A stretch of 64,000 bases of DNA from Pelomonas margarita (GCF_043555875.1 NZ_JBIGHW010000009.1:124001-188000), one strand, 5' to 3'. Counted from the first letter of the stretch, positions 8,265 through 15,954 are shown. Numbers and translations: made by a program. The notes: generated by a model not told the origin, from the letters alone.

Positions 8265-8861
8265 ATGGACGACGCGCTGCGCGATCCGCTAGCCTGGCTG
8301 CAGGCGCGCACCGACCTGCTGGCCGGTGACCCGGTGCAGCGGCGCGTGCTGGACGGCCTAGCGCGCCGCGCCGCCGCGCTGCCGCCCGGCGCACTGCGTG
8401 CGCGGCTGGTGGCCCGGCTGCTGCAGCGCGCCGAAGCCGCGCCAGCCGGCCCGCCGGCCCGCGCCGCCGCCGCCGTCCCCACACCCAGCCCGCTGACCGC
8501 GCTGCTGGCGCTGCTGCACAGCCAGGCGCCCGGCGGCGGCGAGCTGCGCACCGTGGCCGCCCACCAGCGCACCTGGCGCCAGCTGCGCACCGCACAGCGC
8601 ATGGCCGAGGTCAGCGCGCCGGTGCCCGAGCACCTGGGCCCGCTGAACAGCCAGGTGCTGGTGACGCGCGCGCTGCAGCAGCTGCAAGCCCTGGCGCCCG
8701 ACTACCTGCAGCGCCTGCTGACCCAGCTCGACACGCTGGCCGCGCTGGCGCCGCTGCAACCTGCCGCCGCCGACGACAAGCACGCCCGCGGCACGCGCGC
8801 GCCAGCCCGCATGGCGCCGGCCAAGGCGGTCGCCCGCAAGCCGGCGGCGCGCAAGCGCTGA
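8265..8861 (+). CDS. DUF2894 family protein, last gene of the motor-like operon
   Basis: A 198-residue, Ala/Arg/Leu-rich soluble protein matching DUF2894: an N-terminal helical pair (DPLAWLQARTDLLAGDPVQR), a Pro/Ala linker, then a conserved block RTWRQLRTAQRMAEV...GPLNSQVLVTRALQQL. The end is a strongly basic, lysine/arginine/alanine/proline tail (KAVARKPAARKR) like those of histone-like or nucleic-acid-binding proteins. It starts two bases after the stop of the OmpA-family gene. No function is known for the family. The basic tail suggests binding to nucleic acid or another acidic partner (inference), which is intriguing for a protein co-expressed with a tail-bearing membrane motor. Confidence 0.85.
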   Translation: MDDALRDPLAWLQARTDLLAGDPVQRRVLDGLARRAAALPPGALRARLVARLLQRAEAAPAGPPARAAAAVPTPSPLTALLALLHSQAPGGGELRTVAAHQRTWRQLRTAQRMAEVSAPVPEHLGPLNSQVLVTRALQQLQALAPDYLQRLLTQLDTLAALAPLQPAAADDKHARGTRAPARMAPAKAVARKPAARKR

Positions 8862-8922
8862 GGGCGACGGCGGGCGCCGAGCCTGCAAGCAGCCTCAGGC
8901 AACTACCAATTGGAACTGCGTT

Positions 8923-8951
8923 CCGAAAATACGAAATTACGTTTCGTTCGG
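8923..8951. promoter_or_regulatory. Nested inverted repeat in an AT-rich patch
   Basis: Outer arms CCGAA (8923-8927) and TTCGG (8947-8951) enclose inner arms CGAAA (8932-8936) and TTTCG (8942-8946). The patch is distinctly AT-rich against its surroundings. It could be an operator or promoter core for the pectate lyase gene, or a weak terminator for the preceding operon. Confidence 0.35.
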
Positions 8952-8978
8952 CGCAACACGCCGTTTTGGACATCTCGA

Positions 8979-8995
8979 CCGTCAGCGCCTGACGG
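8979..8995. repeat. Perfect 7-bp hairpin (CCGTCAG-CGC-CTGACGG)
   Basis: Perfect short inverted repeat between the motor-like operon and the pectate lyase gene. No T-run follows on either strand, so it is not a classical terminator. Confidence 0.35.
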
Positions 8996-9070
8996 GCCGG
9001 AGCCGCTGTTCACCTCCCCCGCCTTGCCCTGATCCGTCGCTCATTGCCCAGACGCCCGCGTGCCGAGCCG

Positions 9071-9088
9071 CGGCCACGCCCGTGGCCG
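9071..9088. promoter_or_regulatory. Perfect 8-bp inverted repeat upstream of pectate lyase
   Basis: CGGCCACG-CC-CGTGGCCG lies 36 bases before the pectate lyase start. Its position and symmetry suit a repressor or activator site, or a hairpin in the mRNA leader. No family can be assigned from sequence. Confidence 0.35.
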
Positions 9089-9124
9089 TGAAGTCACACA
9101 ACAAGCAACGACTGGAGACAAGAC

Positions 9125-9961
9125 ATGAACGGATTCCTGATGGCGCGCCGCCTGTGGCGCGGTGTGGTGGCGCTGGCCCTGGTGGCTGCCGCCGGCAGCG
9201 CGGCGGCCGCGCCCGGCGTGCGCACGGTGCCGGCCTGCACCAAGGTCAACGTCAGCGCCACCATCGACGTGCCTGCCGGCACGACCTGGGACGGCGTGGC
9301 CAAGTACGGCAAATGGGTCTGCCTGGTGGGCACGGCGTCCAACATGAAGGGTACGCAGAGCGAGAGCCAGATCCCGATGTTCAAGCTGAACAACGGCGCG
9401 ACGGTGAAGAACGTCGTCATCGGCGACGGCTCGCTGGGCAGCGGCACCAACCTGGCCGCCGGCGGCGCTGACGGCGTGCATTGCTACGGCGTCTGCAACA
9501 TCACCAATGTGTACTGGGCCGACGTGGGCGAGGACGGCGCCACGGTGCGCAAGCTCAGCGGCGTGACCAGCAAGCTGACCATCAGCGGCGGCGCGGCCTT
9601 CAAGGCGGCCGACAAGCTGTTCCAGCACAACAGCGACGGCACGCTGGTGATCCAGGACTTCTACGCCGACAACATCGGCAAGTTGGCCCGCTCCTGTGGC
9701 AACTGCTCCACGCAGTACGCCCGCAAGATCACGGTGACCGGCGTGCGCCTGGGCACGGTGAACTCGTCCGGCGTGGGCGTGAACAGCAGCTACGACAGCA
9801 AGTCGGGCATCGCCGGCAAGTACGACGTGGCCACCATCACCGACCTGGTCTACAGCGGCTCCAAGGCCAAGTGCGACGCCTTCGTGGGCACGGGCTCGGG
9901 CAACGAGCCGGTCAAGGACACCAACGCCAGCAACATCGCCCGCGCCTGCGTGTTCAAGTGA
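9125..9961 (+). CDS. Secreted pectate lyase, polysaccharide lyase family 3
   Basis: Cleaves (1->4)-alpha-D-galacturonan (pectate) by beta-elimination, calcium dependent, outside the cell. The 278-residue product has a signal peptide (about residues 1-29, cut near AAAA-PG) and then a PL3 parallel beta-helix. Diagnostic motifs are GADGVHCYGVCNITNVYW, ISGGAAFKAADKLFQHN and RSCGNCSTQY, including the conserved cysteines of family PL3. Start ATG at 9125 is supported by GGAG about 10 bases upstream. The last codons overlap the start of the next gene (GTGA). The upstream region holds three inverted repeats, so regulated expression is likely. It suggests a plant- or plant-litter-associated lifestyle (inference). 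Confidence 0.92.
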   Translation: MNGFLMARRLWRGVVALALVAAAGSAAAAPGVRTVPACTKVNVSATIDVPAGTTWDGVAKYGKWVCLVGTASNMKGTQSESQIPMFKLNNGATVKNVVIGDGSLGSGTNLAAGGADGVHCYGVCNITNVYWADVGEDGATVRKLSGVTSKLTISGGAAFKAADKLFQHNSDGTLVIQDFYADNIGKLARSCGNCSTQYARKITVTGVRLGTVNSSGVGVNSSYDSKSGIAGKYDVATITDLVYSGSKAKCDAFVGTGSGNEPVKDTNASNIARACVFK

Positions 9962-10860
9962 GCGCCCTGCGCCCGCTGGCCTGGGGGCTGGTGGCGACCG
10001 GCACCGCTCTCGCGGCGCTGGTGCTGCGGCCGGCGCCTGCGCCCACAGTGCCTGCGGCCGAGGCGGCGGCGGCGGCGCCGCTGCTGCACGTCTTCAAGCC
10101 GGCGCCCGCGGCGGCGCCGCTGGCCGCCACCGCCGCGCCGGCCGCCCCAGACCTGGGCCTGCCCGCGCTGCGCGAGCAGCTGGCGCGCGACCCGGCCGCC
10201 GCGCTGCCGGCGCTGGAGGCCCTGGCTGCCCGCCAGCCCGCGCTGGCGCTGCCACTGTACGAACAGCTGCTGGCCCACTGGGCCCAGCGGCGCCAGCACC
10301 CGCTGGCCGTACAGGCGCTGGCCCGCGCGCCGCTGGACGCCGACACCCGCGAGCGGCTGCTGCAGCCACTGCTCGCCCATTGGGCCGAGACCGCGCCCGA
10401 CCAGGCCGCGCGCTGGGCCCAGGCCACACCGGGCCAGGCCGGCCTGCTGGCGCCGCTGCACGACCGCTGGCTGCAGCAGGATGCCCGCACAGCCACCGTG
10501 TTCGCCAGCATGCTGCCGGCCGGTGAGGCGCGCGGCGCGCTGCTGGCCGACGGCTGGGCGCGCTGGGCTGCGCAGGACGGCCCGGCCGCGCGCGACTGGC
10601 TGCGCTCGCAAGGCCCGCAACCCGCGCTGGACGAGGCCCTGGCCCGCCACGCCAGCGGCGACGAACTGGCCCGCCATGCGCCGCTGGAGGCGCTGGACCT
10701 GGTGGCCCGCATTGCCGACCCCGACCGCCGCCGCCAGGCATGGCAGGCACTGGCGCAAAGCCTGCACGACATCGACCCCGCCCAGGTGGCACCGCTGCTG
10801 GCCCGCGCGCCGGGGCTGTGGCCCGCCGAGCAGGCGCAGCTGCTGGCCGGGCTGCATTGA
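9958..10860 (+). CDS. Hypothetical membrane-anchored or exported helical-repeat protein coupled to pectate lyase
   Basis: I do not recognise this family. GTG at 9958 overlaps the TGA of the pectate lyase gene, so the two are translationally coupled. The 300-residue product begins with a hydrophobic helix (RPLAWGLVATGTALAALVL), then an Ala/Pro linker, then a helical body with repeated units such as ALPALEALAARQPALALPLYEQLLAHWAQ, resembling TPR/HEAT-type solenoids. No catalytic motif or cysteine pattern is visible. It may be an envelope-anchored scaffold or accessory protein for secretion of the lyase (inference). The 5' part of the same open frame, inside the lyase gene, is not coding. Confidence 0.6.
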   Translation: MSALRPLAWGLVATGTALAALVLRPAPAPTVPAAEAAAAAPLLHVFKPAPAAAPLAATAAPAAPDLGLPALREQLARDPAAALPALEALAARQPALALPLYEQLLAHWAQRRQHPLAVQALARAPLDADTRERLLQPLLAHWAETAPDQAARWAQATPGQAGLLAPLHDRWLQQDARTATVFASMLPAGEARGALLADGWARWAAQDGPAARDWLRSQGPQPALDEALARHASGDELARHAPLEALDLVARIADPDRRRQAWQALAQSLHDIDPAQVAPLLARAPGLWPAEQAQLLAGLH

Positions 10861-10965
10861 GCAGCCCGAGGCTGCGGCCCGGCCATCACCTGCGCTCATA
10901 CCCACCCGGCCGGCGCGCATGGCTGCTGCGGGCCGGCCCGGGGCCGGGCAGGCGGTGGGCGCTGC

Positions 10966-10971
10966 AACAAT
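10966..10971 (+). promoter_or_regulatory. Possible -10 box (AACAAT) just upstream of the amidase gene
   Basis: AACAAT-CC lies 8 bases before the ATG at 10980. If used, the mRNA would be nearly leaderless; no Shine-Dalgarno sequence is visible there, which is consistent. Confidence 0.3.
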
Positions 10972-10979
10972 CCAGCCCC

Positions 10980-11918
10980 ATGACCGCCCCCTCCCGCGTC
11001 CTTGCCGCCGCGCTGGCCCTGCTGCTGGCCGCCTGCGCCAGCCCGCCGCCCTCGCCCTCAGCGCCCGCCCAGACCGGTGCCGCCGCCCCCGCCACGCCGC
11101 CCCCGCCGCTGCGCAGCGCCAGCGGCGAGATTCGCGCGCCGCAGATCGACCGCAGCCACACCTCGCAGAACCAGGACAGTCGCAGCCTCTTCATCGTGCT
11201 GCACTACACGGTGCTGGACTGGGAGAAGTCGCTGCGCGTGCTGACTACCGGCGGCCAGGTCTCCAGCCACTACCTGGTGCGCGACAACCCGGCCATCAGC
11301 TACGCGCTGGTGGACGAGAACCGCCGCAGCTGGCACGCGGGCGCCAGCTTCTGGGCCGGGCACAGCAACCTGAATTCCTCGTCCATCGGCATCGAGATCG
11401 TCAACGCCGGCTATGTGGACGGCCCGGGCGGCCGCGTCTACGCGCCCTTCCCTCAGGCGCAGATCGACGAAGTCATCGCGCTGGTGCGCGACATCCAGAA
11501 GCGCCACAACGTGCGCCCCGAACGCATCATCGGCCACGCCGACATCGCGCCCGGCCGCAAGCAGGATCCCGGCCCCAACTTCCCGTGGAAGCAGCTGGCT
11601 GACGCCGGCCTCATCCCCTGGCCGGACGGCCCCGCCGTGCTTGTGAAGACGCTGGAGCACGAGGTGGCGCCGCGTGACGTGGCGTGGCTGCAGGAGCGGC
11701 TGACGCGCATCGGCTACAACGTGTCGCGCTCGGGCCAGATGGACACGCTGACGAAAGAAGTGGTGTCCACCTTCCAGATGAAGTACCGGCCGCGCGACAT
11801 CTCCGGCACCGTGGACGCCGAGACGGCTGCACTGATCGACGTGGCCGCCACGCCCGCGCTGATGCGCGTGAAGGGCGCGGGCGAGGGCGAGACACGCCCC
11901 TACACCTCGCGCTGGTGA
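10980..11918 (+). CDS. AmiD-type N-acetylmuramoyl-L-alanine amidase lipoprotein
   Basis: Zinc amidase cutting the MurNAc-L-Ala bond of peptidoglycan or anhydro-muropeptides, probably anchored to the outer membrane facing the periplasm. It is a 312-residue lipoprotein with lipobox LLAAC (Cys19), a Pro/Ala linker, an Amidase_2 domain (about 55-215) and a C-terminal peptidoglycan-binding helical domain (about 222-300). Zinc ligands are predicted as His75 (LHYT), His186 (IIGHADIAPGR) and Asp196 (QDPG), with catalytic Glu139 (IGIEIVN). E. coli AmiD has the same domain order and is about 276 residues. Its last base overlaps the start of the next gene, a peptide permease, tying muropeptide cleavage to peptide uptake. 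Confidence 0.9.
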   Translation: MTAPSRVLAAALALLLAACASPPPSPSAPAQTGAAAPATPPPPLRSASGEIRAPQIDRSHTSQNQDSRSLFIVLHYTVLDWEKSLRVLTTGGQVSSHYLVRDNPAISYALVDENRRSWHAGASFWAGHSNLNSSSIGIEIVNAGYVDGPGGRVYAPFPQAQIDEVIALVRDIQKRHNVRPERIIGHADIAPGRKQDPGPNFPWKQLADAGLIPWPDGPAVLVKTLEHEVAPRDVAWLQERLTRIGYNVSRSGQMDTLTKEVVSTFQMKYRPRDISGTVDAETAALIDVAATPALMRVKGAGEGETRPYTSRW

Positions 11919-12931
11919 TGCTGGGCTTTCTGCTCAAGCGCCTGGCCACGCTGGTGCCGACGCTGATCGGCATCACGCTAGTAGCGTTCGGCCTGATCCG
12001 CCTGGTTCCCGGCGACCCCATCGAGGTCATGATGGGCGAGCGCCAGCTCGACGCCGAGACCCACGCCGCCCTTGTCAAGCGCATGGGGCTGGATCAGCCG
12101 CTGCCGGTGCAGTACGCGGACTACGTGGGCAAGCTTTTGCAAGGTGACCTGGGCGAGAGCCTGGTCAGCCGTGAGCCGGTGGCCAAAGAGTTCGTCGCGC
12201 TGTTCCCGGCGACGGTGGAACTGGCCGCGGCCGCGCTGATCTTCGCGGTCGGCTTGGGCCTGCTGCTGGGCGTCAGCGCGGGCCTCAAGCGCGGCTCGTT
12301 GCTGGACCAGGGCGTCATGGGCACGGCCACCATCGGCTACTCCATGCCGGTGTTCTGGTGGGGGCTGATCCTCATCATGTTCTTCAGCGTGCAGCTGGGC
12401 TGGACGCCGGTGAGCGGCCGCATCGGCATCGAGTTCGATCCGCCGCGCGTGACCGGCTTCATGCTGATCGACGCGGCGCTGAGCGACGAGGAAGGCGCGT
12501 TCACCTCGGCGCTGATGCACCTCATCCTGCCGGCGCTGGTGCTGGGCACGAGTACGCTGGCCGTCGTCGCACGCATGACGCGCTCGTCGATGCTGGAAGT
12601 GCTGCGCGAGGACTATGTGCGCACGGCCCGCGCCAAGGGCCTGTCTCCGACGCGCGTGGTCGTCGTGCATGCGCTGCGCAACGCACTGATCCCGGTGCTG
12701 ACAGTGGTGGGCCTACAGACCGGCAGCCTGCTGGCTGGCGCGGTGCTGACCGAGACCATCTTCAGCTGGCCCGGCATCGGCAAATGGCTGATCGACTCCA
12801 TCGCGCGGCGCGACTATCCCGTGGTGCAGGCCGGCATCCTGATCTCGGCGCTGACCTTCATCGGCGTGAACCTGGTGGTGGACGTGCTGTACGGCGTGGT
12901 GAACCCGCGCATACGCGGAGGTGGCCACTGA
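11918..12931 (+). CDS. DppB/OppB-type peptide ABC transporter permease
   Basis: Inner-membrane permease of 337 residues, six predicted helices. It starts MLGFLLKRLATLVPTLIGIT, typical of DppB/OppB. The cytoplasmic EAA loop is clear (EDYVRTARAKGLSPTRVVVVHALRNALIP), and the C-terminus is VNPRIR. The ATG overlaps the amidase stop by one base and the stop overlaps the next ATG by one base. It partners with the next permease and the two ATPases downstream to import oligopeptides. No binding-protein gene lies in the cluster, so the transporter must use one encoded elsewhere. Linkage to the amidase suggests murein tripeptides or related peptides as substrate (inference). Confidence 0.92.
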   Translation: MLGFLLKRLATLVPTLIGITLVAFGLIRLVPGDPIEVMMGERQLDAETHAALVKRMGLDQPLPVQYADYVGKLLQGDLGESLVSREPVAKEFVALFPATVELAAAALIFAVGLGLLLGVSAGLKRGSLLDQGVMGTATIGYSMPVFWWGLILIMFFSVQLGWTPVSGRIGIEFDPPRVTGFMLIDAALSDEEGAFTSALMHLILPALVLGTSTLAVVARMTRSSMLEVLREDYVRTARAKGLSPTRVVVVHALRNALIPVLTVVGLQTGSLLAGAVLTETIFSWPGIGKWLIDSIARRDYPVVQAGILISALTFIGVNLVVDVLYGVVNPRIRGGGH

Positions 12932-13824
12932 TGAGCACCCTGGTGACCGAAGCACACCCGCCCGGCCCGCTGCGCGAGTTCTGGCAGGGCTTCACCGCCA
13001 ACCGAGGCGCCTTTGCCGCGCTGGTGGTGTTCGCGCTGATCGCCGGAGCGTCGCTGTTCGCGCCGCTGATCGCACCGCACGACCCCATCGAGCAGTACCG
13101 CGACCACATGCTGACGCCGCCCGTCTGGGCCGAGGGCGGCAGCACACGCTTCCTGCTGGGTACCGACGAGCTGGGTCGCGACATGCTGAGCCGCTTGCTG
13201 CACGGCGGCCGCGTGTCGCTGGGCATCGGCCTGGCGGCGGTGGCGCTGTCGCTGCTGCCGGGCGTGCTGTTGGGGCTGCTGGCGGCGTTCTTCCAGCGCT
13301 GGTTGTCGCCAGCCATCATGCGCGTGATGGACATCGTGCTGGCGCTGCCGGCGCTGCTTCTGGCCATCTGCGTCATCACCATCCTGGGCCCGGGCCTCGT
13401 CAACACGGTCATCGCCATCGCCATCGGCGCGCTGCCGGGCTATGTGCGGTTGACGCGCGCGGCGGCGCTGGCCGAGATCGGCCGCGACTACGTGACGGCC
13501 AGCCGCGTGGCTGGTGCCGGCGTGTGGCGGCTGATGTTCATCACCGTGCTGCCCAACTGCATGGCACCGTTGATCGTCAACGCGACTTTGAGCTTTTCAT
13601 CGGCCATCCTGGAGACAGCCGGCCTGGGCTTCCTGGGCCTGGGCGTGCAGGCACCCACGCCCGAGTGGGGCACGATGCTGTCGGCGGCGCGCGACTACAT
13701 CACGCGCGCGTCGTGGGTGGTGACGTTGCCGGGGCTGACGATCCTCGTCACCGTGCTGGCCATCAACCTGATGGGCGACGGGCTGCGCGATGCGCTGGAT
13801 CCGAAGTTGAAGAAGGTGGCGTGA
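12931..13824 (+). CDS. DppC/OppC-type peptide ABC transporter permease
   Basis: Second permease of the importer, 297 residues. The N-terminal helix is followed by the extracellular DppC motif FLLGTDELGRDMLSRLLHGGRVSLGIG, and the EAA loop reads GRDYVTASRVAGAGVWRL...PNCMAPLIV; the end is GDGLRDALDPKLKK. All are standard for the OppC/DppC family. The ATG at 12931 follows GGAGGTGG and overlaps the previous stop. It is separated from the ATPase genes by 85 bases that contain a large perfect hairpin. Confidence 0.92.
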   Translation: MSTLVTEAHPPGPLREFWQGFTANRGAFAALVVFALIAGASLFAPLIAPHDPIEQYRDHMLTPPVWAEGGSTRFLLGTDELGRDMLSRLLHGGRVSLGIGLAAVALSLLPGVLLGLLAAFFQRWLSPAIMRVMDIVLALPALLLAICVITILGPGLVNTVIAIAIGALPGYVRLTRAAALAEIGRDYVTASRVAGAGVWRLMFITVLPNCMAPLIVNATLSFSSAILETAGLGFLGLGVQAPTPEWGTMLSAARDYITRASWVVTLPGLTILVTVLAINLMGDGLRDALDPKLKKVA

Positions 13825-13853
13825 TGCTTCTTCGTTGCGCTTGCCTACCGCCC

Positions 13854-13888
13854 AGGCCCATGCCGGGAGTTCGCCCCGGCATGGGCCT
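13854..13888 (+). repeat. Perfect 14-bp stem-loop between permease and ATPase genes
   Basis: Left arm 13854-13867 (AGGCCCATGCCGGG), 7-nt loop (AGTTCGC), right arm 13875-13888 (CCCGGCATGGGCCT). There is no T-run, and the operon continues, so an mRNA-stabilising or partial-attenuation hairpin, or a REP-like element, is more likely than a full terminator. Confidence 0.75.
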
Positions 13889-13909
13889 CGCCACCAACAT
13901 CCAGCAGCG

Positions 13910-14863
13910 ATGAGCCTCCTCCACATCAAGAACCTCCGCGTCACGTTCGGCAACTTCCCCGCTGTCGACGGCGTCGACCTGCAACTCGACGCGGGCGAAC
14001 TGTTGGGCATCGTCGGTGAATCCGGCTCCGGCAAGTCCGTCACCATGCTCGCGCTGATGGGCCTCATCGACGCGCCGGGCAAGGTGACGGCAGACGCGAT
14101 CGAATTCCATGGCCAGGACCTGCTGAAGCTCACCCCGCGCGAACGCCGCCGCCTCATCGGCCGCGACGTGGCCATGGTGTTCCAGGACGCGCTGACCAGC
14201 CTCAACCCCAGCTACACCGTCGGCGCCCAGATCGCCGAGGTGCTCAAGACCCACCTCGGCCTTGGCAGCAAGGCGGCCCGGCAGCGAGTCGTCGAACTGC
14301 TGGAGCTGGTCGAGATCCCCGACGCCGCCAACCGAGCCAGTGCCTACCCGCACCAGCTCTCCGGCGGCATGAACCAGCGCGTGATGATCGCGATGGCCAT
14401 CGCCTGCGGCCCGAAGCTGCTGATCGCCGACGAGCCCACCACTGCGCTGGACGTGACCATCCAGGCCCAGATCATGGCGCTGCTGCTGAAGCTGCAGCGC
14501 GAGCAGGGCATGGGGCTCATCATGATCACGCACGATCTCGCCGTGATTGCCGAGATGGCCCAGCGCGTGGCAGTGATGTACGCCGGCCAGATCGTCGAGA
14601 CAGGCCCGGTGCCGGCGCTGTTCGAGGCGCCGCGCCACCCGTACACAAACGCGCTGCTGGCCGCGATCCCCGAGCACAGCGCGGGCGCCCGGCGCCTGTC
14701 CGCTCTGCCCGGCATCGTGCCCGGCGCGCTGGACCGCCCCACCGGCTGCCTGCTCAGCCCGCGCTGCCCGCGCGTGCAGGCCCGCTGCCACGCCGAGCGT
14801 CCGGCGCTGCAGGCCGGCGTGCGCTGCCTCTTCCCGGTGGATGCCGCGGTGGAGGCCGCATGA
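13910..14863 (+). CDS. DppD/OppD-type peptide ABC transporter ATP-binding protein
   Basis: Cytoplasmic ATPase of 317 residues. Walker A is GESGSGKS, the Q-loop lies in MVFQDALTSLNP, the signature is LSGGMNQRV, Walker B is LLIADEPTTALD, and the C-terminal oligopeptide-transporter extension contains PTGCLLSPRCPRVQARC, whose cysteines in DppD/F ligate an iron-sulfur cluster or lie in the regulatory region. The open frame begins earlier, but ATG at 13910 gives the family start MSLLHIKNLRVTF; there is no strong ribosome site. The stop overlaps the next ATG by four bases. Confidence 0.92.
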   Translation: MSLLHIKNLRVTFGNFPAVDGVDLQLDAGELLGIVGESGSGKSVTMLALMGLIDAPGKVTADAIEFHGQDLLKLTPRERRRLIGRDVAMVFQDALTSLNPSYTVGAQIAEVLKTHLGLGSKAARQRVVELLELVEIPDAANRASAYPHQLSGGMNQRVMIAMAIACGPKLLIADEPTTALDVTIQAQIMALLLKLQREQGMGLIMITHDLAVIAEMAQRVAVMYAGQIVETGPVPALFEAPRHPYTNALLAAIPEHSAGARRLSALPGIVPGALDRPTGCLLSPRCPRVQARCHAERPALQAGVRCLFPVDAAVEAA

Positions 14864-15819
14864 CCGAACTCCTGCTCGAAGCCACCGACCTGGCGCGCCA
14901 CTACAGCGTCAGCCGTGGCCTGTTCAAGCCCAAGGCCACCGTGAAGGCGCTCAACGGCGTGAGCTTCACGCTGGCGCCGAAGAAGACGCTGGCCGTCGTC
15001 GGTGAGTCTGGCTGCGGCAAGAGCACGCTGGCGCGGCAGCTCACGCTGATCGAGCCGCCCTCGCGGGGGTCACTCAAGATCCGCGGCACCGATGCCGCCA
15101 CGGCCGACAAGGCCACGCTGCAGGCGCTGCGCCGCGACGTGCAGATGGTGTTCCAGAACCCGTTCGCGTCGCTGAACCCGCGCAAGACCATCGCGACGAC
15201 GCTGGCCGAGCCGCTGCTGATCAACACGCCGCTGTCGGCCGGCGAGCGCCAGGAGCGCGTCGAGGCGCTGGCGGCCAAGGTGGGTCTGCGCGCCGAGCAT
15301 CTGCGACGCTATCCCCACATGTTCTCGGGCGGCCAGCGGCAGCGCATCGCGATCGCGCGGGCCATGGTGCTGAACCCCGGCATCGTGGTCGCGGACGAAC
15401 CGGTCAGCGCGCTGGACGTGTCCATCCAGGCTCAGATCCTGAACCTGTTCATGGACCTGCAGGACGAGTTCGGCACCGGCTATGTGTTCATCTCGCACAA
15501 CCTGTCGGTGGTGCAGCATGTGGCCGACGAGGTGATGGTGATGTACCTCGGCGCGGCCGTGGAGGTGGGGCCCAAGGCGACGCTGTTCGCGCGCCCGCTG
15601 CACCCCTACACGCGGGCGCTGATGAGCGCCACACCGGCGCTGCGCGCGGCCGACCGGCGCGAGCGCATCGTCATCCACGGCGAGCTGCCCAGCCCGCTGA
15701 ACCCGCCCTCGGGCTGCAGCTTCCACAAGCGCTGCCCGCTGGCCACCGAGCGCTGTGGCGAGGAGGCGCCCACCCTGCGCGAACTCGACGGCCGGCGCGT
15801 GGCCTGCCACGCCCTATAA
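14860..15819 (+). CDS. DppF/OppF-type peptide ABC transporter ATP-binding protein
   Basis: Second ATPase, 319 residues. Walker A is GESGCGKST, the Q-loop is MVFQNPFASLNPR, the signature FSGGQRQRIAIARA, Walker B GIVVADEPVSALD, and the C-terminal oligo_HPY region contains PPSGCSFHKRCPLATERC. The RGLFKPKATVKALNGVSF insert is typical of OppF/DppF. It is coupled to the previous gene by an ATGA overlap and is the last gene of the amidase-transporter operon. Confidence 0.92.
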   Translation: MTELLLEATDLARHYSVSRGLFKPKATVKALNGVSFTLAPKKTLAVVGESGCGKSTLARQLTLIEPPSRGSLKIRGTDAATADKATLQALRRDVQMVFQNPFASLNPRKTIATTLAEPLLINTPLSAGERQERVEALAAKVGLRAEHLRRYPHMFSGGQRQRIAIARAMVLNPGIVVADEPVSALDVSIQAQILNLFMDLQDEFGTGYVFISHNLSVVQHVADEVMVMYLGAAVEVGPKATLFARPLHPYTRALMSATPALRAADRRERIVIHGELPSPLNPPSGCSFHKRCPLATERCGEEAPTLRELDGRRVACHAL

Positions 15820-15921
15820 CCGCCGCACATGCCCGGCGCCCATTCCGTGATGCGCCGACTGTTGCGGCGGCGCTGATTTCACGCGCTTGACCTCTGACCC
15901 GGCGTGGCCGGCGTCACAAGA

Positions 15922-15947
15922 ATCCTCGCATTCGGCAAAACGAGGAT
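15922..15947 (+). promoter_or_regulatory. Hairpin that would sequester the ribosome site of the TonB-receptor gene
   Basis: Arms ATCCTCG (15922-15928) and CGAGGAT (15941-15947) pair perfectly around a 12-nt loop. The right arm contains the only Shine-Dalgarno candidate (GAGG, 15942-15945) for the ATG at 15955, so folding would hide it. This suggests translational control of the receptor by a ligand, protein or small RNA (inference). Confidence 0.45.
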
Positions 15948-15954
15948 CACGCGC

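Noticed and set aside
4192..8861. Calling the operon a Zorya system
   Set aside because: The ZorA/ZorB-like pair is present, but no ZorC, ZorD (helicase/nuclease) or ZorE (HNH) is encoded nearby, and DUF3348/DUF2894 are unrelated by eye. Only a shared motor principle is claimed.
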